Source of the DNA: Rhizobium sp. CFBP 8762
GTDB taxonomy: Bacteria; Pseudomonadota; Alphaproteobacteria; Rhizobiales; Rhizobiaceae
Assembly: GCF_014841565.1 (NCBI RefSeq)
Contig: NZ_JACYUD010000009.1
Span: 62,001 to 126,000, forward strand
Direction: 5' to 3'
Length of the DNA stretch: 64,000 bases
In this document: positions 36,625 through 44,912 of the stretch, in pieces
Layout: every line of letters starts with the position of its first letter
How positions within the stretch are numbered: the stretch's first letter is position 1
Notes under the pieces: generated by a model
Seen by the model: the letters and a program-made list of their open reading frames with translations, nothing else
Told to the model about the DNA's origin: nothing
The model's database searches: none
Position numbers and translations under genes: made by a program

Positions 36625-37077
36625 ATGTTTGGTCAATCGGCATTTCAGTCGGTTCTGGAACGTTTGAGAACGCAGGCCGAAGCCCGCAGCGCAGCCCCAC
36701 AGTCTCCGCGTGTCCGAGGCTTGCAATCGGTCTTCGCCGCCCATACGCTTGGCGCTGCGCATACGCTTAACACTGCTCGCGCTCATATCCAGTCTGCCTA
36801 TCGCGCCTGTTGTGAGGACAGTATCGAGCCTGCTGCCCCGCCGGTCATGCCCGCGCATCTAACGCAACTGGACCCCCGGGAAATTGCCGCAGAACTCGCA
36901 ATCGGCTTTCACGATACGCCACAGTCTCTCGGTCTCAAGCGTCGAGCGTTTGCCCGGATTAATCATCCCGATCGCGTCCATTCGGATTATCGCGACAACG
37001 CAACGCGCCGCATGATGGTTGCCAATATGCTGATTGATCGCGCCTTGAGCGAGGCCCGGACGCGTTTTCCTGTGTGA
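36625..37077 (+). CDS. J-domain-like protein
   Basis: This 150-residue protein ends in a J-domain-like segment with the HPD motif (RINHPDRVHSDYRDNATRRM, about residues 112-131), the element DnaJ proteins use to stimulate DnaK. The preceding part is Ala/Arg-rich and of no known family. No zinc-finger or substrate domain is present, so if it works with DnaK it is a specialised co-chaperone. ATG 36625 follows GAGG by about 10 bases; an ATG at 36544 lacks a ribosome site. It lies in a 1.1-kb island bounded by inverted repeats. Confidence 0.75.
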   Translation: MFGQSAFQSVLERLRTQAEARSAAPQSPRVRGLQSVFAAHTLGAAHTLNTARAHIQSAYRACCEDSIEPAAPPVMPAHLTQLDPREIAAELAIGFHDTPQSLGLKRRAFARINHPDRVHSDYRDNATRRMMVANMLIDRALSEARTRFPV

Positions 37078-37187
37078 AGACGTGTGCGGAGGCGGTTCGC
37101 AGCCCCTGCGACAATACGCACATGTCACCTATGCCGGTTTATTGTATGTGAGACTACATCCCTGCAGTTTCTGAAAGGAATGGGTCA

Positions 37188-37325
37188 ATGATGGGCGACT
37201 GGGTCGATTGGTTTCCTATAGTCTTTTTTCCGTTGAAGATTCTCGTGTTGGGAATAGGCATGTTCTACGCCATCAAGTGGCATCGCGATCAAGCGAAAAA
37301 GGACAAGGAAACCAGCGGGCGGTAA
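37188..37325 (+). CDS. Small single-pass membrane protein, 45 residues
   Basis: A short reading frame starts with two adjacent ATG codons after a good AAAGGA ribosome site. The product has one hydrophobic helix (about residues 9-29, WFPIVFFPLKILVLGIGMF) and a charged tail rich in lysine. I know no function. It is convergent with the DUF3329 gene, 29 bp between stop codons, inside the repeat-bounded island. The combination of ribosome site and amphipathic layout supports it as a real gene. Confidence 0.6.
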   Translation: MMGDWVDWFPIVFFPLKILVLGIGMFYAIKWHRDQAKKDKETSGR

Positions 37326-37354
37326 GCGCTCGCCGAACACGCTTCAATGGACTG

Positions 37355-37582
37355 TCACGCCTCGGTATCCGTGGTATCCGGCTTGGCAACGGGCTCTGGC
37401 GTCGGTTTGAAGAACAGCAGCAGGTTGGCACCGGCATAGGCTGTCATGGCCAGAAAAATCATACCCCACACAGGCTGAGCGTTGTAAAACTCTACTGCCG
37501 TCCATGCGGCGCAGACACCAACGACCAGCAAACGGACCCACAGCGGCCGATAGAAGGGGTGGTTCGGGTCAATCAGTTTCAT
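37355..37582 (-). CDS. DUF3329-like small membrane protein
   Basis: The 75-residue protein starts MKLIDPNHPFYRPLW and has two hydrophobic helices, which is the pattern of the DUF3329 family common in Alphaproteobacteria. The last 15 residues are Pro/Thr/Asp-rich and hydrophilic. Function is unknown. It lies between two oppositely oriented small elements in the island at 36.4-37.7 kb. Confidence 0.75.
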   Translation of the reverse strand: MKLIDPNHPFYRPLWVRLLVVGVCAAWTAVEFYNAQPVWGMIFLAMTAYAGANLLLFFKPTPEPVAKPDTTDTEA

Positions 37583-37610
37583 CGGTGTTTCCTTGCGCGC
37601 ATTTCCACTG

Positions 37611-37711
37611 AAGCATTTCGAGTAAAAGCGGAGTCGCTTCTACGACCGGACAATGCGACAAACAAGAGATTAGAGCATATCCAGTGAACCCGTGTTCACC
37701 GGATATGCTCT
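37611..37711 (+). repeat. RIME-like dispersed repeat, copy B, with 40-bp palindrome
   Basis: AAGCATTTCGAGTAAAAGCG and the following CGACCGGACAATGCGACAAAC align with copy A in inverted orientation. The element ends in a near-perfect 40-bp palindrome at 37672-37711 (arms AGAGCATATCC/GGATATGCTCT), which overlaps the stop codon of the ROK regulator and could act as its terminator. Confidence 0.75.
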
Positions 37712-38945
37712 ACCCCGCCTTCATCGCAGCCGAAGCGGACGGACGCAACGTTAAAATATCCTGATCGACATCATCGAACGCACGCTGCTTGTGCCCCTCG
37801 AACACCAGCCCCGCCTCATCGTCCATCAGCGAAATATCGGGCATGCCCTCGCGCCGCACCGGTTGGGATTGGGCAAGCCCTTCCACCATACCCGCCTGCA
37901 ACAGATCATAGTACCGTGTTCCAGGCCCCGTCAGCACCACCGGCATCGTCTCATGCAGGCTGAGCACCCGCGATATCCCCTGCCCCAAGGCCAACCCTGC
38001 CTGCCGAAACGCATAGGTCGCCATGCGCTTGCCCTGTCTGGCGCTCATCGCGATACGGTCCATTTCCGCCAGCGGCACGAATTTCGCCGGTATCGTATCG
38101 GCCGGCACCTCGAAAGCGGTGCGCAAAATGCCGTAAAACCCGGTGCTTGCCTCAATACATCCTCTGGCTCCGCAGCGGCACAGGCCACCATTAGCCACAT
38201 GCAGCATATGGCCGAAATTGGGTGCCGTGACCTCCAGCGCACCAACGCTACTGCGCTGGACGATACCGAGCCCAATACTATGGCCGAGCGATAACACCGC
38301 CAGCGACTGCTTGAGGTCCTGTTTCTTTTCAAGACATCGCGCGACGGCTTGCGCTGTCAAACGGGTTTCATTGTTGAGGATAATGCGGGCCGACCAGTCC
38401 CGCAGCAACCACTGAAAATCGATCTCCTGATCCCCAAATACCGGGGACCAGACCAGCCGCTGGTAGGCCGTATCCACAAGACCCTTGCTGCTGATGGAGA
38501 TGGCAAGAACGGCATCGCGGCTGATGGACGATCGCCCAATCAACCGATCCAGCGCCTCCAGCATTCCACGCGAAAAGACCGTCACGTCCGTTGCCGACGC
38601 GCCGCGTGCCTCGTCAAAGCGATCCATCAGGGTACCGGCGTAATCCACCAGCGAGTACTGTACGACATCCGATGAAATGCGGACCAGGATCAGATAGCCA
38701 CAACCCCGGCTTGGACGAAACAGCACGCGGGGCCGCCCGCGCCCGGTTGCGGCCTGCTGCTCCATTCTCTCGATAATGCCTGCCCGGTCCAGCTCGGTGG
38801 TGATGGCAGATACGGTAGCAGAGGACAGGTGCGTATGGTCTGCCATATCCGTGTGCGACAGTGCCCCGAAGCGGCGCAGCGCTGATAGCACCAGACCACT
38901 GTTTTGCTGGCGCACCATTTCCGTACTGGATTTCATCACACGCAT
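37710..38945 (-). CDS. ROK-family transcriptional repressor (XylR type)
   Basis: The 411-residue protein has an N-terminal winged helix (LSHTDMADHTHLSSATVSAI, about residues 29-48) and a ROK sugar-kinase-like domain. The zinc motif of ROK proteins is visible as GGLCRCGARGCIE. It is divergent from a xylose-type ABC transporter operon, and a 21-bp palindrome sits in the shared region, so it most likely represses that operon until sugar binds. The ATG at 38945 is used; another ATG three codons on is equally possible. Its stop codon lies inside a palindromic repeat. Confidence 0.87.
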   Translation of the reverse strand: MRVMKSSTEMVRQQNSGLVLSALRRFGALSHTDMADHTHLSSATVSAITTELDRAGIIERMEQQAATGRGRPRVLFRPSRGCGYLILVRISSDVVQYSLVDYAGTLMDRFDEARGASATDVTVFSRGMLEALDRLIGRSSISRDAVLAISISSKGLVDTAYQRLVWSPVFGDQEIDFQWLLRDWSARIILNNETRLTAQAVARCLEKKQDLKQSLAVLSLGHSIGLGIVQRSSVGALEVTAPNFGHMLHVANGGLCRCGARGCIEASTGFYGILRTAFEVPADTIPAKFVPLAEMDRIAMSARQGKRMATYAFRQAGLALGQGISRVLSLHETMPVVLTGPGTRYYDLLQAGMVEGLAQSQPVRREGMPDISLMDDEAGLVFEGHKQRAFDDVDQDILTLRPSASAAMKAG

Positions 38946-38985
38946 AAACCGCGTCTACTCACTGTTTAAAGCCCATTTGCCTGTG

Positions 38986-39014
38986 TTGACAGCCTTTCAT
39001 TTCTCTGACATTTA
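38986..39014 (+). promoter_or_regulatory. Probable promoter of the sugar ABC transporter operon
   Basis: A perfect TTGACA is followed after 17 bp by CATTTA. The expected start of transcription falls inside the adjoining palindrome, as expected for a repressed promoter. Confidence 0.55.
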
Positions 39015-39035
39015 TTTTCTCGACTGTCGAGAAAA
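39015..39035. promoter_or_regulatory. Candidate ROK repressor operator
   Basis: TTTTCTCGA-CTG-TCGAGAAAA is a perfect 9-bp inverted repeat with a 3-bp centre, immediately after the -10 of the transporter promoter. Repeats of this TTTCTCGA type suit the dimeric winged helix of the adjacent ROK protein. Confidence 0.75.
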
Positions 39036-39127
39036 AAGACCGGCAGGATGTTGGAGATGGTTTTCAAGATCGGTTTGCGTGTTGCGGGAGGTTCGCACAT
39101 CAACCGGTGACCATGTGGGAGAACACT

Positions 39128-40168
39128 ATGAAATCAGTTTTGAGACTGATGGCAGGCGCTGCCATCTTTTTGACGGTGCAATCTGCGGCTGTGGCAGCAG
39201 ATTTGGTTGTGGGCGTGTCCTGGTCGAACTTCCAGGAAGAGCGTTGGAAAACCGATGAGGCCGCCATCAAGAAAGCACTGGAAGCTGCCGGTGCGAAATA
39301 CATTTCTGCCGATGCGCAGTCGTCTGCCGCCAAACAGCTGACCGATGTGGAATCCCTGATTTCACAAGGTGCCAATGCGCTGATCGTGCTGGCGCAGGAC
39401 AATGACGCTATCGGCCCTGCCATTCAGAAGGCCGCAGACGAAGGAATTCCGGTTGTTGGTTACGACCGTCTGATCGAGCATCCCGGCGCGTTCTACATTA
39501 CGTTCGACAACAAGGAAGTGGGCCGCATTCAGGCGCGCGAAGTCTACAAGGTCAAGCCGGAAGGCAATTACGTCTTCATCAAGGGTTCCTCGACCGATCC
39601 GAACGCCGACTTCCTGTTTGCGGGTGCACAGGAAGTGCTGAAGGAAGGCATTGATTCCGGCACGATCAAGAATGTCGGCGAAGCCTACACCGATGGCTGG
39701 AAGCCGGAAAATGCCCAGAAGAACATGGAGCAGTTTCTGACAGCCAATGACAACAAGGTTGACGCTGTGGTGGCCGCCAATGACGGCACAGCCGGGGGCG
39801 CTATTGCAGCCCTCAGCGCGCAAGGTTTGGCCGGTTCCGTTCCGGTTTCCGGTCAGGATGCCGACCATGCCGCGCTGAACCGCATTGCCTTGGGTACGCA
39901 GACCGTTTCGGTCTGGAAGGACAGCCGTGAGCTTGGCAAGCGCGCGACAGAGATCGCCCTTCTGCTGGCAGGTGGCAAGACCATGGCCGACGTTCCTGGT
40001 GTAACGGACTTCAAGGACGGCCCAAAGGGCGTGGATATGAAGTCTGTTTTCCTCACCCCAGTCGCCATCACCAAGGATAACCTGAACGTCATCATCGATT
40101 CCGGCTGGATTTCCAAGGATACGGTTTGCCAGGGCGTCAAGGCTGGCTCGGTTCCAGTCTGCAACTAA
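39128..40168 (+). CDS. xylF: Xylose-type ABC transporter substrate-binding protein
   Basis: This 346-residue periplasmic protein has a signal peptide (to about residue 23, SAAVAA) and a type I sugar-binding fold like Xyl[41 protein letters not shown] and [13 protein letters not shown]. Xylose is the best guess; related Agrobacterium systems also take up glucose, so specificity is not fixed. ATG 39128 follows GGGAGA. A 258-bp region with three hairpin elements separates it from the permease gene, which may stabilise the mRNA for the abundant binding protein. Confidence 0.87.
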   Translation: MKSVLRLMAGAAIFLTVQSAAVAADLVVGVSWSNFQEERWKTDEAAIKKALEAAGAKYISADAQSSAAKQLTDVESLISQGANALIVLAQDNDAIGPAIQKAADEGIPVVGYDRLIEHPGAFYITFDNKEVGRIQAREVYKVKPEGNYVFIKGSSTDPNADFLFAGAQEVLKEGIDSGTIKNVGEAYTDGWKPENAQKNMEQFLTANDNKVDAVVAANDGTAGGAIAALSAQGLAGSVPVSGQDADHAALNRIALGTQTVSVWKDSRELGKRATEIALLLAGGKTMADVPGVTDFKDGPKGVDMKSVFLTPVAITKDNLNVIIDSGWISKDTVCQGVKAGSVPVCN

Positions 40169-40185
40169 GCGTTCATTTAAACGCT
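40168..40185 (+). repeat. Short hairpin after the binding-protein gene
   Basis: AGCGTT and AACGCT pair around a 6-base loop beginning at the last base of the stop codon. No T-run follows. Confidence 0.5.
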
Positions 40186-40190
40186 CGTTG

Positions 40191-40227
40191 GAGCGCTGTT
40201 TAATGTGATTAAATCACATCTGCGCTC
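40191..40227 (+). repeat. Nested palindrome between binding-protein and permease genes
   Basis: GAGCGC/GCGCTC encloses TGTGATT-A-AATCACA, giving a strong stem-loop with no T-run. It resembles the intergenic palindromes common in rhizobia and may protect the upstream mRNA end. Confidence 0.6.
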
Positions 40228-40245
40228 TAACTGGTTATTTGTAAG

Positions 40246-40288
40246 CATAATCTTATCGATCTTCGTTTCACTCCGGTTGGATTATGCT
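40246..40288. repeat. 43-bp palindromic dispersed repeat, copy 2
   Basis: Begins CATAATC and ends GATTATGCT with the same core as copy 1 at 14591-14633. One base more on the left arm (AG at 40244) extends the perfect arms AGCATAATC/GATTATGCT. The A-to-T change in the left arm relative to copy 1 is matched by T-to-A in the right arm. Confidence 0.75.
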
Positions 40289-40426
40289 CGAGACGCCGTC
40301 GCTCGCGCGGCGGCGTTCCCCCTCTCTGCCCGCCGACATGGCGGCAGCACAGACACATGATTTTACCGGGCGGATGACTGCATGAGCTGCGCCCCGGCAA
40401 ATGAACCGTGGGAGCACGCCAAGGCA

Positions 40427-41740
40427 ATGGCCGAATTAACACATACACCTTCAACACCGCTCACTGCGCGGCCACAGGCCAATGCCGTGACGCGGTTTTT
40501 TCGTGCAACGGAAATCGATACCCGTCTGCTTGGCATGGTCGGAGCCTTGCTCATCATCTGGGTTGGCTTTGAAATCCTGTCTGACGGGCTGTTTCTGACG
40601 CCGCGCAACCTGTGGAACCTGTCAGTTCAAACCGCATCCGTGTCGGTGATGGCGACGGGCATGGTCCTCGTCATCGTCACGCGCAATATCGATTTGTCGG
40701 TGGGCTCCATTCTCGGCTTTGTCGGCATGGTTATGGCCGTAACGCAGGCGGAAATTCTGCCAAAGCTCATTGGCTTCAACCATCCCGCCATCTGGATCAT
40801 CGCTCTGCTGGTCGGTCTGCTGGTCGGCACCGCCATTGGTGCTCTTCACGGCGCTATCATCGCGTTTCTAAAAGTGCCCTCTTTCATCGTTACGCTTGGC
40901 GGACTGCTGGTGTGGCGCGGTGGCGCTTGGTTCATCACCAGCGGGCGCACCGTTGCGCCCATGGACCCGACCTACCGCCTGATGGGAGGCGGCACGGAAG
41001 GATCAATCGGCGCAACAGCAAGCTGGATTGTCGGCATCATCGCCTGCATTGCCATCGTGGGCACCATCATCAACTCCCGCCGCCAGAGACAGCGCTTCGG
41101 CTTTCCGCAACGGCCCATGTGGGCGGAATATTTTCTGTCCGCTCTCGGGTGCGTTCTGGTGCTAGGCGCCGTCGCGGTGGTGAATTCCTACCCGTGGCCG
41201 ACAGCCATTGCCCGGCGCTACGCCGATGCAAATGGCATCGCGTGGCCGGATGGCGGGTTGTTTATCGCCCATGGCATTGCCGTGCCGGTACTCATTGCCA
41301 TCGTTATCGGCATCATCATGACCTTTATTTCCACGCGCCTGCGCTTTGGCCGTTACGTTTTTGCGATCGGCGGCAATCAGGAAGCCGCGGAGCTCGCCGG
41401 GATCAAAACGCGCTGGGTCACGGTCAAAATCTTTGCATTGATGGGCGCGCTCTGCGCCGTTGCAGCGGCCATTTCCACGGCGCGTCTCAACGCAGCCACC
41501 AATGCGCAGGGCGAACTTGATGAGCTCTACACCATTGCCGCAGCCGTGATTGGCGGCACATCGCTTGGCGGCGGCATGGGCACCATTGCCGGTGCCATGC
41601 TGGGCGCGCTGGTCATGCAGTCGCTCCAATCCGGCATGGTTTTGGTCGGCATCGATTCGCCTTTGCAGCGCATCGTGGTGGGTGTGGTGCTGGTGGTGGC
41701 CGTATGGCTCGACACCGTTTACCGCGCGCGCGCCCGCTAA
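40427..41740 (+). CDS. xylH: Xylose-type ABC transporter permease
   Basis: The product of about 437 residues is the inner-membrane permease, with ten or so hydrophobic segments and the BPD_transp_2 motifs VIVTRNIDLSVGSILGFVG and TLGGLLVWRGGAW. GGNQEAAELAGIKTRWV is the cytoplasmic coupling loop. I favour ATG 40427 (MAELTHTP); an in-frame ATG at 40382 adds 15 polar residues. It is followed 13 bp later by the ATPase gene. Confidence 0.88.
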   Translation: MAELTHTPSTPLTARPQANAVTRFFRATEIDTRLLGMVGALLIIWVGFEILSDGLFLTPRNLWNLSVQTASVSVMATGMVLVIVTRNIDLSVGSILGFVGMVMAVTQAEILPKLIGFNHPAIWIIALLVGLLVGTAIGALHGAIIAFLKVPSFIVTLGGLLVWRGGAWFITSGRTVAPMDPTYRLMGGGTEGSIGATASWIVGIIACIAIVGTIINSRRQRQRFGFPQRPMWAEYFLSALGCVLVLGAVAVVNSYPWPTAIARRYADANGIAWPDGGLFIAHGIAVPVLIAIVIGIIMTFISTRLRFGRYVFAIGGNQEAAELAGIKTRWVTVKIFALMGALCAVAAAISTARLNAATNAQGELDELYTIAAAVIGGTSLGGGMGTIAGAMLGALVMQSLQSGMVLVGIDSPLQRIVVGVVLVVAVWLDTVYRARAR

Positions 41741-41753
41741 GAGGAGATGAGAT

Positions 41754-42539
41754 ATGACTGAATCACGCACTCCGCTGGTGGAAATGAACAATATTTCCAT
41801 CTCCTTTGGCGGCATTCACGCAGTCGATAATGCATCCGTTGATCTGTATCCGGGCGAGGTTGTTGCCGTTCTCGGTCACAATGGCGCCGGCAAATCCACC
41901 CTGATCAAAATCCTGTCCGGCGCATACCGTCGCGATAGCGGGGATATTTTGATCAACGGCGAGGCCGCTGTCATCAACAACCCTCGTGATGCCAAGACCT
42001 ACGGCATAGAGACGATCTACCAGACATTGGCCGTTGCCGATAATGTTGACGCTGCGGCCAACCTCTATCTTGGCCGTGAATTGCGCACCCCTTGGGGTAC
42101 GCTGGACGATGTGGCGATGGAGCACAAGACCCGCGAGGTCATGGGTCGCCTGAACCCCAATTTCCAGCGTTTCAAGGAACCGGTGAAGGCGCTATCCGGC
42201 GGACAACGCCAATCGGTTGCCATTGCCCGGGCCATCCTGTTCGATGCTCGTATCCTGATCATGGACGAGCCGACCGCTGCCCTTGGCCCGCAGGAAACGG
42301 CGCAAGTCGGTGAACTGATCAAGCAGCTGAAGAAAGAAGGAATTGGCATTTTCCTCATCAGCCATGACATTCATGACGTGTTCGATCTGGCGGATCGCGT
42401 TACGGTCATGAAAAATGGCCGGGTCGTCGGCCACGCCCGCACACAGGATGTTACCAAGGACGAAGTGCTTGGCATGATCATTCTGGGCAAGGTGCCGGAA
42501 AAGGCCATTCCCGGCCCCGGTGCCATGGCCAACGTTTAA
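41754..42539 (+). CDS. Sugar ABC transporter ATP-binding protein (single domain)
   Basis: The 261-residue ATPase has Walker [10 protein letters not shown], a Q-loop (ETIYQTLAV), signature LSGGQRQ and Walker [15 protein letters not shown]. coli XylG and RbsA carry two nucleotide-binding domains; this protein has one, like FrcA of Sinorhizobium, so it should work as a homodimer. GAGGAG precedes the start by seven bases. It closes the binding-protein/permease/ATPase operon. Confidence 0.9.
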   Translation: MTESRTPLVEMNNISISFGGIHAVDNASVDLYPGEVVAVLGHNGAGKSTLIKILSGAYRRDSGDILINGEAAVINNPRDAKTYGIETIYQTLAVADNVDAAANLYLGRELRTPWGTLDDVAMEHKTREVMGRLNPNFQRFKEPVKALSGGQRQSVAIARAILFDARILIMDEPTAALGPQETAQVGELIKQLKKEGIGIFLISHDIHDVFDLADRVTVMKNGRVVGHARTQDVTKDEVLGMIILGKVPEKAIPGPGAMANV

Positions 42540-42577
42540 CACAGCAATCATCGACGTGTGACGCGCTCTGGTGCGTC

Positions 42578-43279
42578 TCACCACTCGATGGCTGCGCCAT
42601 CATAGGCAAAGAACCCCCCGGTTTCAGCAGGCGTCAGCCGATCGATCACCGACACGATCTTCTCGGCCGCTTCTGCGGGGCTGAAGAGCTGGTGGTTGCC
42701 GTTTCGCCCGGCACCGAGTGCCGTATCGACCGTACCCGGATGCATGGCAACCACGACCGAATGTGGACGGGTGCGGGCAATTTCAATCGCCGAGGTGCGA
42801 ACAATCTGGTTCAACGCGGCCTTGGAAGCCCGATAGGAAATCCACCCGCCCAGCCGGTTATCTCCAATAGAGCCGACGCGGGCGGATAAGGTTGCGAACA
42901 CGCTTTTTCGATCCCTCGGCGACAACGTTGAAAAATGCTTGAACAACAGCGCTGGTCCGATTGCATTGACGGCGAACTGGCGCGCCATCACAACCGGATC
43001 GATTGCCCGGATCGTCTTTTCTGGCCCATGCCCCTCAATGTCCAGTGCTCCAGTGGCATCGATGATCAGATCAACCTGGCCGTAGCGTTCTTTCACAGCT
43101 TCCATTGCCGCATGTATCGACGTCTCATCCGTCAGCTCCAGCGCAGGACTCGTACGACGCGATAACCCGATGACCTCGGCACAATCAGGCGTTCCGCGAA
43201 GCACCGACACCAATTCCGCACCTATGCCGCCGGTTGAACCGATGACGAGCGCGGTGAAACCCGATGAAAAAGACTGCAT
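42578..43279 (-). CDS. Short-chain dehydrogenase (C-factor-like SDR)
   Basis: The 233-residue protein has an altered N-terminal nucleotide motif, GSTGGIGAEL, and a catalytic YRASKAAL with the Tyr-Lys pair, so it is an NAD(P)-dependent SDR. The pattern NAIGPALLFKHF and HPGTVDTALG fits the C-factor/CsgA-like group. Substrate is unknown. The start at 43279 is chosen because GGAGG lies just upstream; an ATG at 43291 would place that ribosome site inside the gene. It converges with the sugar transporter operon. Confidence 0.85.
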   Translation of the reverse strand: MQSFSSGFTALVIGSTGGIGAELVSVLRGTPDCAEVIGLSRRTSPALELTDETSIHAAMEAVKERYGQVDLIIDATGALDIEGHGPEKTIRAIDPVVMARQFAVNAIGPALLFKHFSTLSPRDRKSVFATLSARVGSIGDNRLGGWISYRASKAALNQIVRTSAIEIARTRPHSVVVAMHPGTVDTALGAGRNGNHQLFSPAEAAEKIVSVIDRLTPAETGGFFAYDGAAIEW

Positions 43280-43432
43280 CCCAACCTCCATTGCTATTAC
43301 CCTTACGCACGGGTGTTATCGCTGGATTAAGACCCGCGAATATTCCACGCGGTTCTCATTTTGCCCATTGAAGCCATCTCCGTCCTACGCTATGAACCGG
43401 TATATCCACACAGGCGCCCTTGTCTGTGATGC

Positions 43433-43509
43433 GCACCCGTAGCTCAGCTGGATAGAGTGTTGGATTCCGATTCCAAAGGTCACAGGTTCGAATCCTGTCG
43501 GGTGCGCCA
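43433..43509 (+). tRNA. tRNA-Arg (anticodon CCG)
   Basis: The 77-nt cloverleaf has acceptor stem GCACCCG/CGGGTGC, discriminator G and an encoded CCA. The anticodon stem is TTGGA/TCCAA with loop TTCCGAT, giving anticodon CCG at 43467-43469. The T-arm contains GGTTCGAAT. It decodes CGG arginine codons. No integrase or att duplication is near. Confidence 0.97.
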
Positions 43510-43649
43510 TTCCAATTCCACAACCTTGGAAACATCGTTCGTCAGTTCTACTAGGCTGCCTATTAAGATGTATTAACTTTTGAAAACCTCTGGTAGATAG
43601 CTTCGCAAACGCGGCCATCGGGCGCTTGAGTTATCTTGAAGAGGGTTCC

Positions 43650-44912
43650 ATGGGATTAAGCTGGCAGATGGTATCGTGGGGCGCACTGCGTACCCTCACC
43701 CTTTCCCTCGCTTTATCTTTTGCCGTTACGAGTTGCGCCAGCCGGCCGATTGGCGTTCTCCTGCCCTCTGGCAAACGCACCGCAAACACGACCGAGGTGG
43801 ATATGCTGGTGGCAACCACCCGCGCACCCACGCAGCAGGCGGGCATATTGTTCACGGGTGAGCGTGCCGATGATCTGTCGTTGACAGAAATCACCGTCTC
43901 GATCCCGCCGGAAAAGAACCGGAGTGTGGGACAGGTCCAGTGGCCGAAACGTTTGCCCGCCGATCCCCAGCGCGACTTTACCACAGTCAATGTGCGGGAA
44001 TTGCCCAACAAGACCGGGCCGACGGAATGGCTGGGCAAACACATGCCTAAAAACAAACGTATGCTGATCTTCGTGCACGGTTTCAACAATCGTTATGAAG
44101 ACGCTGTCTATCGGTATGCGCAGATCGTTCACGATTCCAAAGCAGATGTTGCTCCGGTCATCTTTACTTGGCCGTCTCGTGCCAGCGTCTTCGGGTACAA
44201 TTACGACAAGGAAAGCACGAACTATTCGCGCGATGCTCTGGAAGACCTCCTGCGCCGCGCCGCGCAAAACCCACAGGTCGGCGAAATCACCATTATGGCG
44301 CACTCCATGGGAACGTGGCTGGCCGTTGAAGCTTTGCGCCAGATGGCAATTCGCGACGGACGCGTTGCACCGAAGATCACCAGCGTCATTCTTGCCTCCC
44401 CCGATCTGGACGTCGATGTTTTCGGCAAGCAGTGGGCCGCCATGGGTGCTCATCCGCCAAAATTTACGATTTTCGTGTCGCGTGATGACCGGGCACTTAA
44501 TCTTTCGCGCCGCATTTCAGGCAATGTGGATCGACTGGGTCAGATTGATCCGACAGTTGAACCCTACCGCACGCGTCTCGAAAAGGCAGGCATTACGGTG
44601 CTGGACCTGACAGCGCTGAAAAGCGGCGACAGCCTGAACCACGGGAAATTTGCCGAGAGCCCGGATGTGGTAAAACTGTTGGGCAATCGCCTGATTGCCG
44701 GCCAGACAATTACCGATTCCGATATCGGGCTGGGCGAGCGCGTCGGGGCTGTCGCGCTTGGCACTGCGCAAACCGTCGGCAGTGCCGCCAGTGTTGCCGT
44801 CAGCACACCGATTGCTGTTTTTGATCCCAACACGCGCAACAATTACGGGGAACAGATTCAGAGATTGGGCCGTTCGGTCGGCAATACAGTCGGGTCAGCA
44901 ACGGGACAGTAA
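43650..44912 (+). CDS. DUF900-type alpha/beta hydrolase, probable lipoprotein
   Basis: The 420-residue protein has a lipoprotein-type signal ending SFAVTSC, so it is probably anchored to a membrane facing the periplasm. The hydrolase core shows FVHGFNNRYEDAVYR and the nucleophile elbow MAHSMGTW, where the serine sits, then LASPDLDVDVF with the likely acid. This is the DUF900 family of esterase/lipase-like proteins of unknown substrate. GAGGG precedes the ATG at 43650. It overlaps the DUF4105 gene by one base, suggesting joint action in the envelope. Confidence 0.83.
   Translation: MGLSWQMVSWGALRTLTLSLALSFAVTSCASRPIGVLLPSGKRTANTTEVDMLVATTRAPTQQAGILFTGERADDLSLTEITVSIPPEKNRSVGQVQWPKRLPADPQRDFTTVNVRELPNKTGPTEWLGKHMPKNKRMLIFVHGFNNRYEDAVYRYAQIVHDSKADVAPVIFTWPSRASVFGYNYDKESTNYSRDALEDLLRRAAQNPQVGEITIMAHSMGTWLAVEALRQMAIRDGRVAPKITSVILASPDLDVDVFGKQWAAMGAHPPKFTIFVSRDDRALNLSRRISGNVDRLGQIDPTVEPYRTRLEKAGITVLDLTALKSGDSLNHGKFAESPDVVKLLGNRLIAGQTITDSDIGLGERVGAVALGTAQTVGSAASVAVSTPIAVFDPNTRNNYGEQIQRLGRSVGNTVGSATGQ

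Noticed and set aside
43433-43509. tRNA-Arg as an integration site of a mobile element
   Set aside because: No integrase gene, no repeated tRNA 3' end and no change of gene style downstream.
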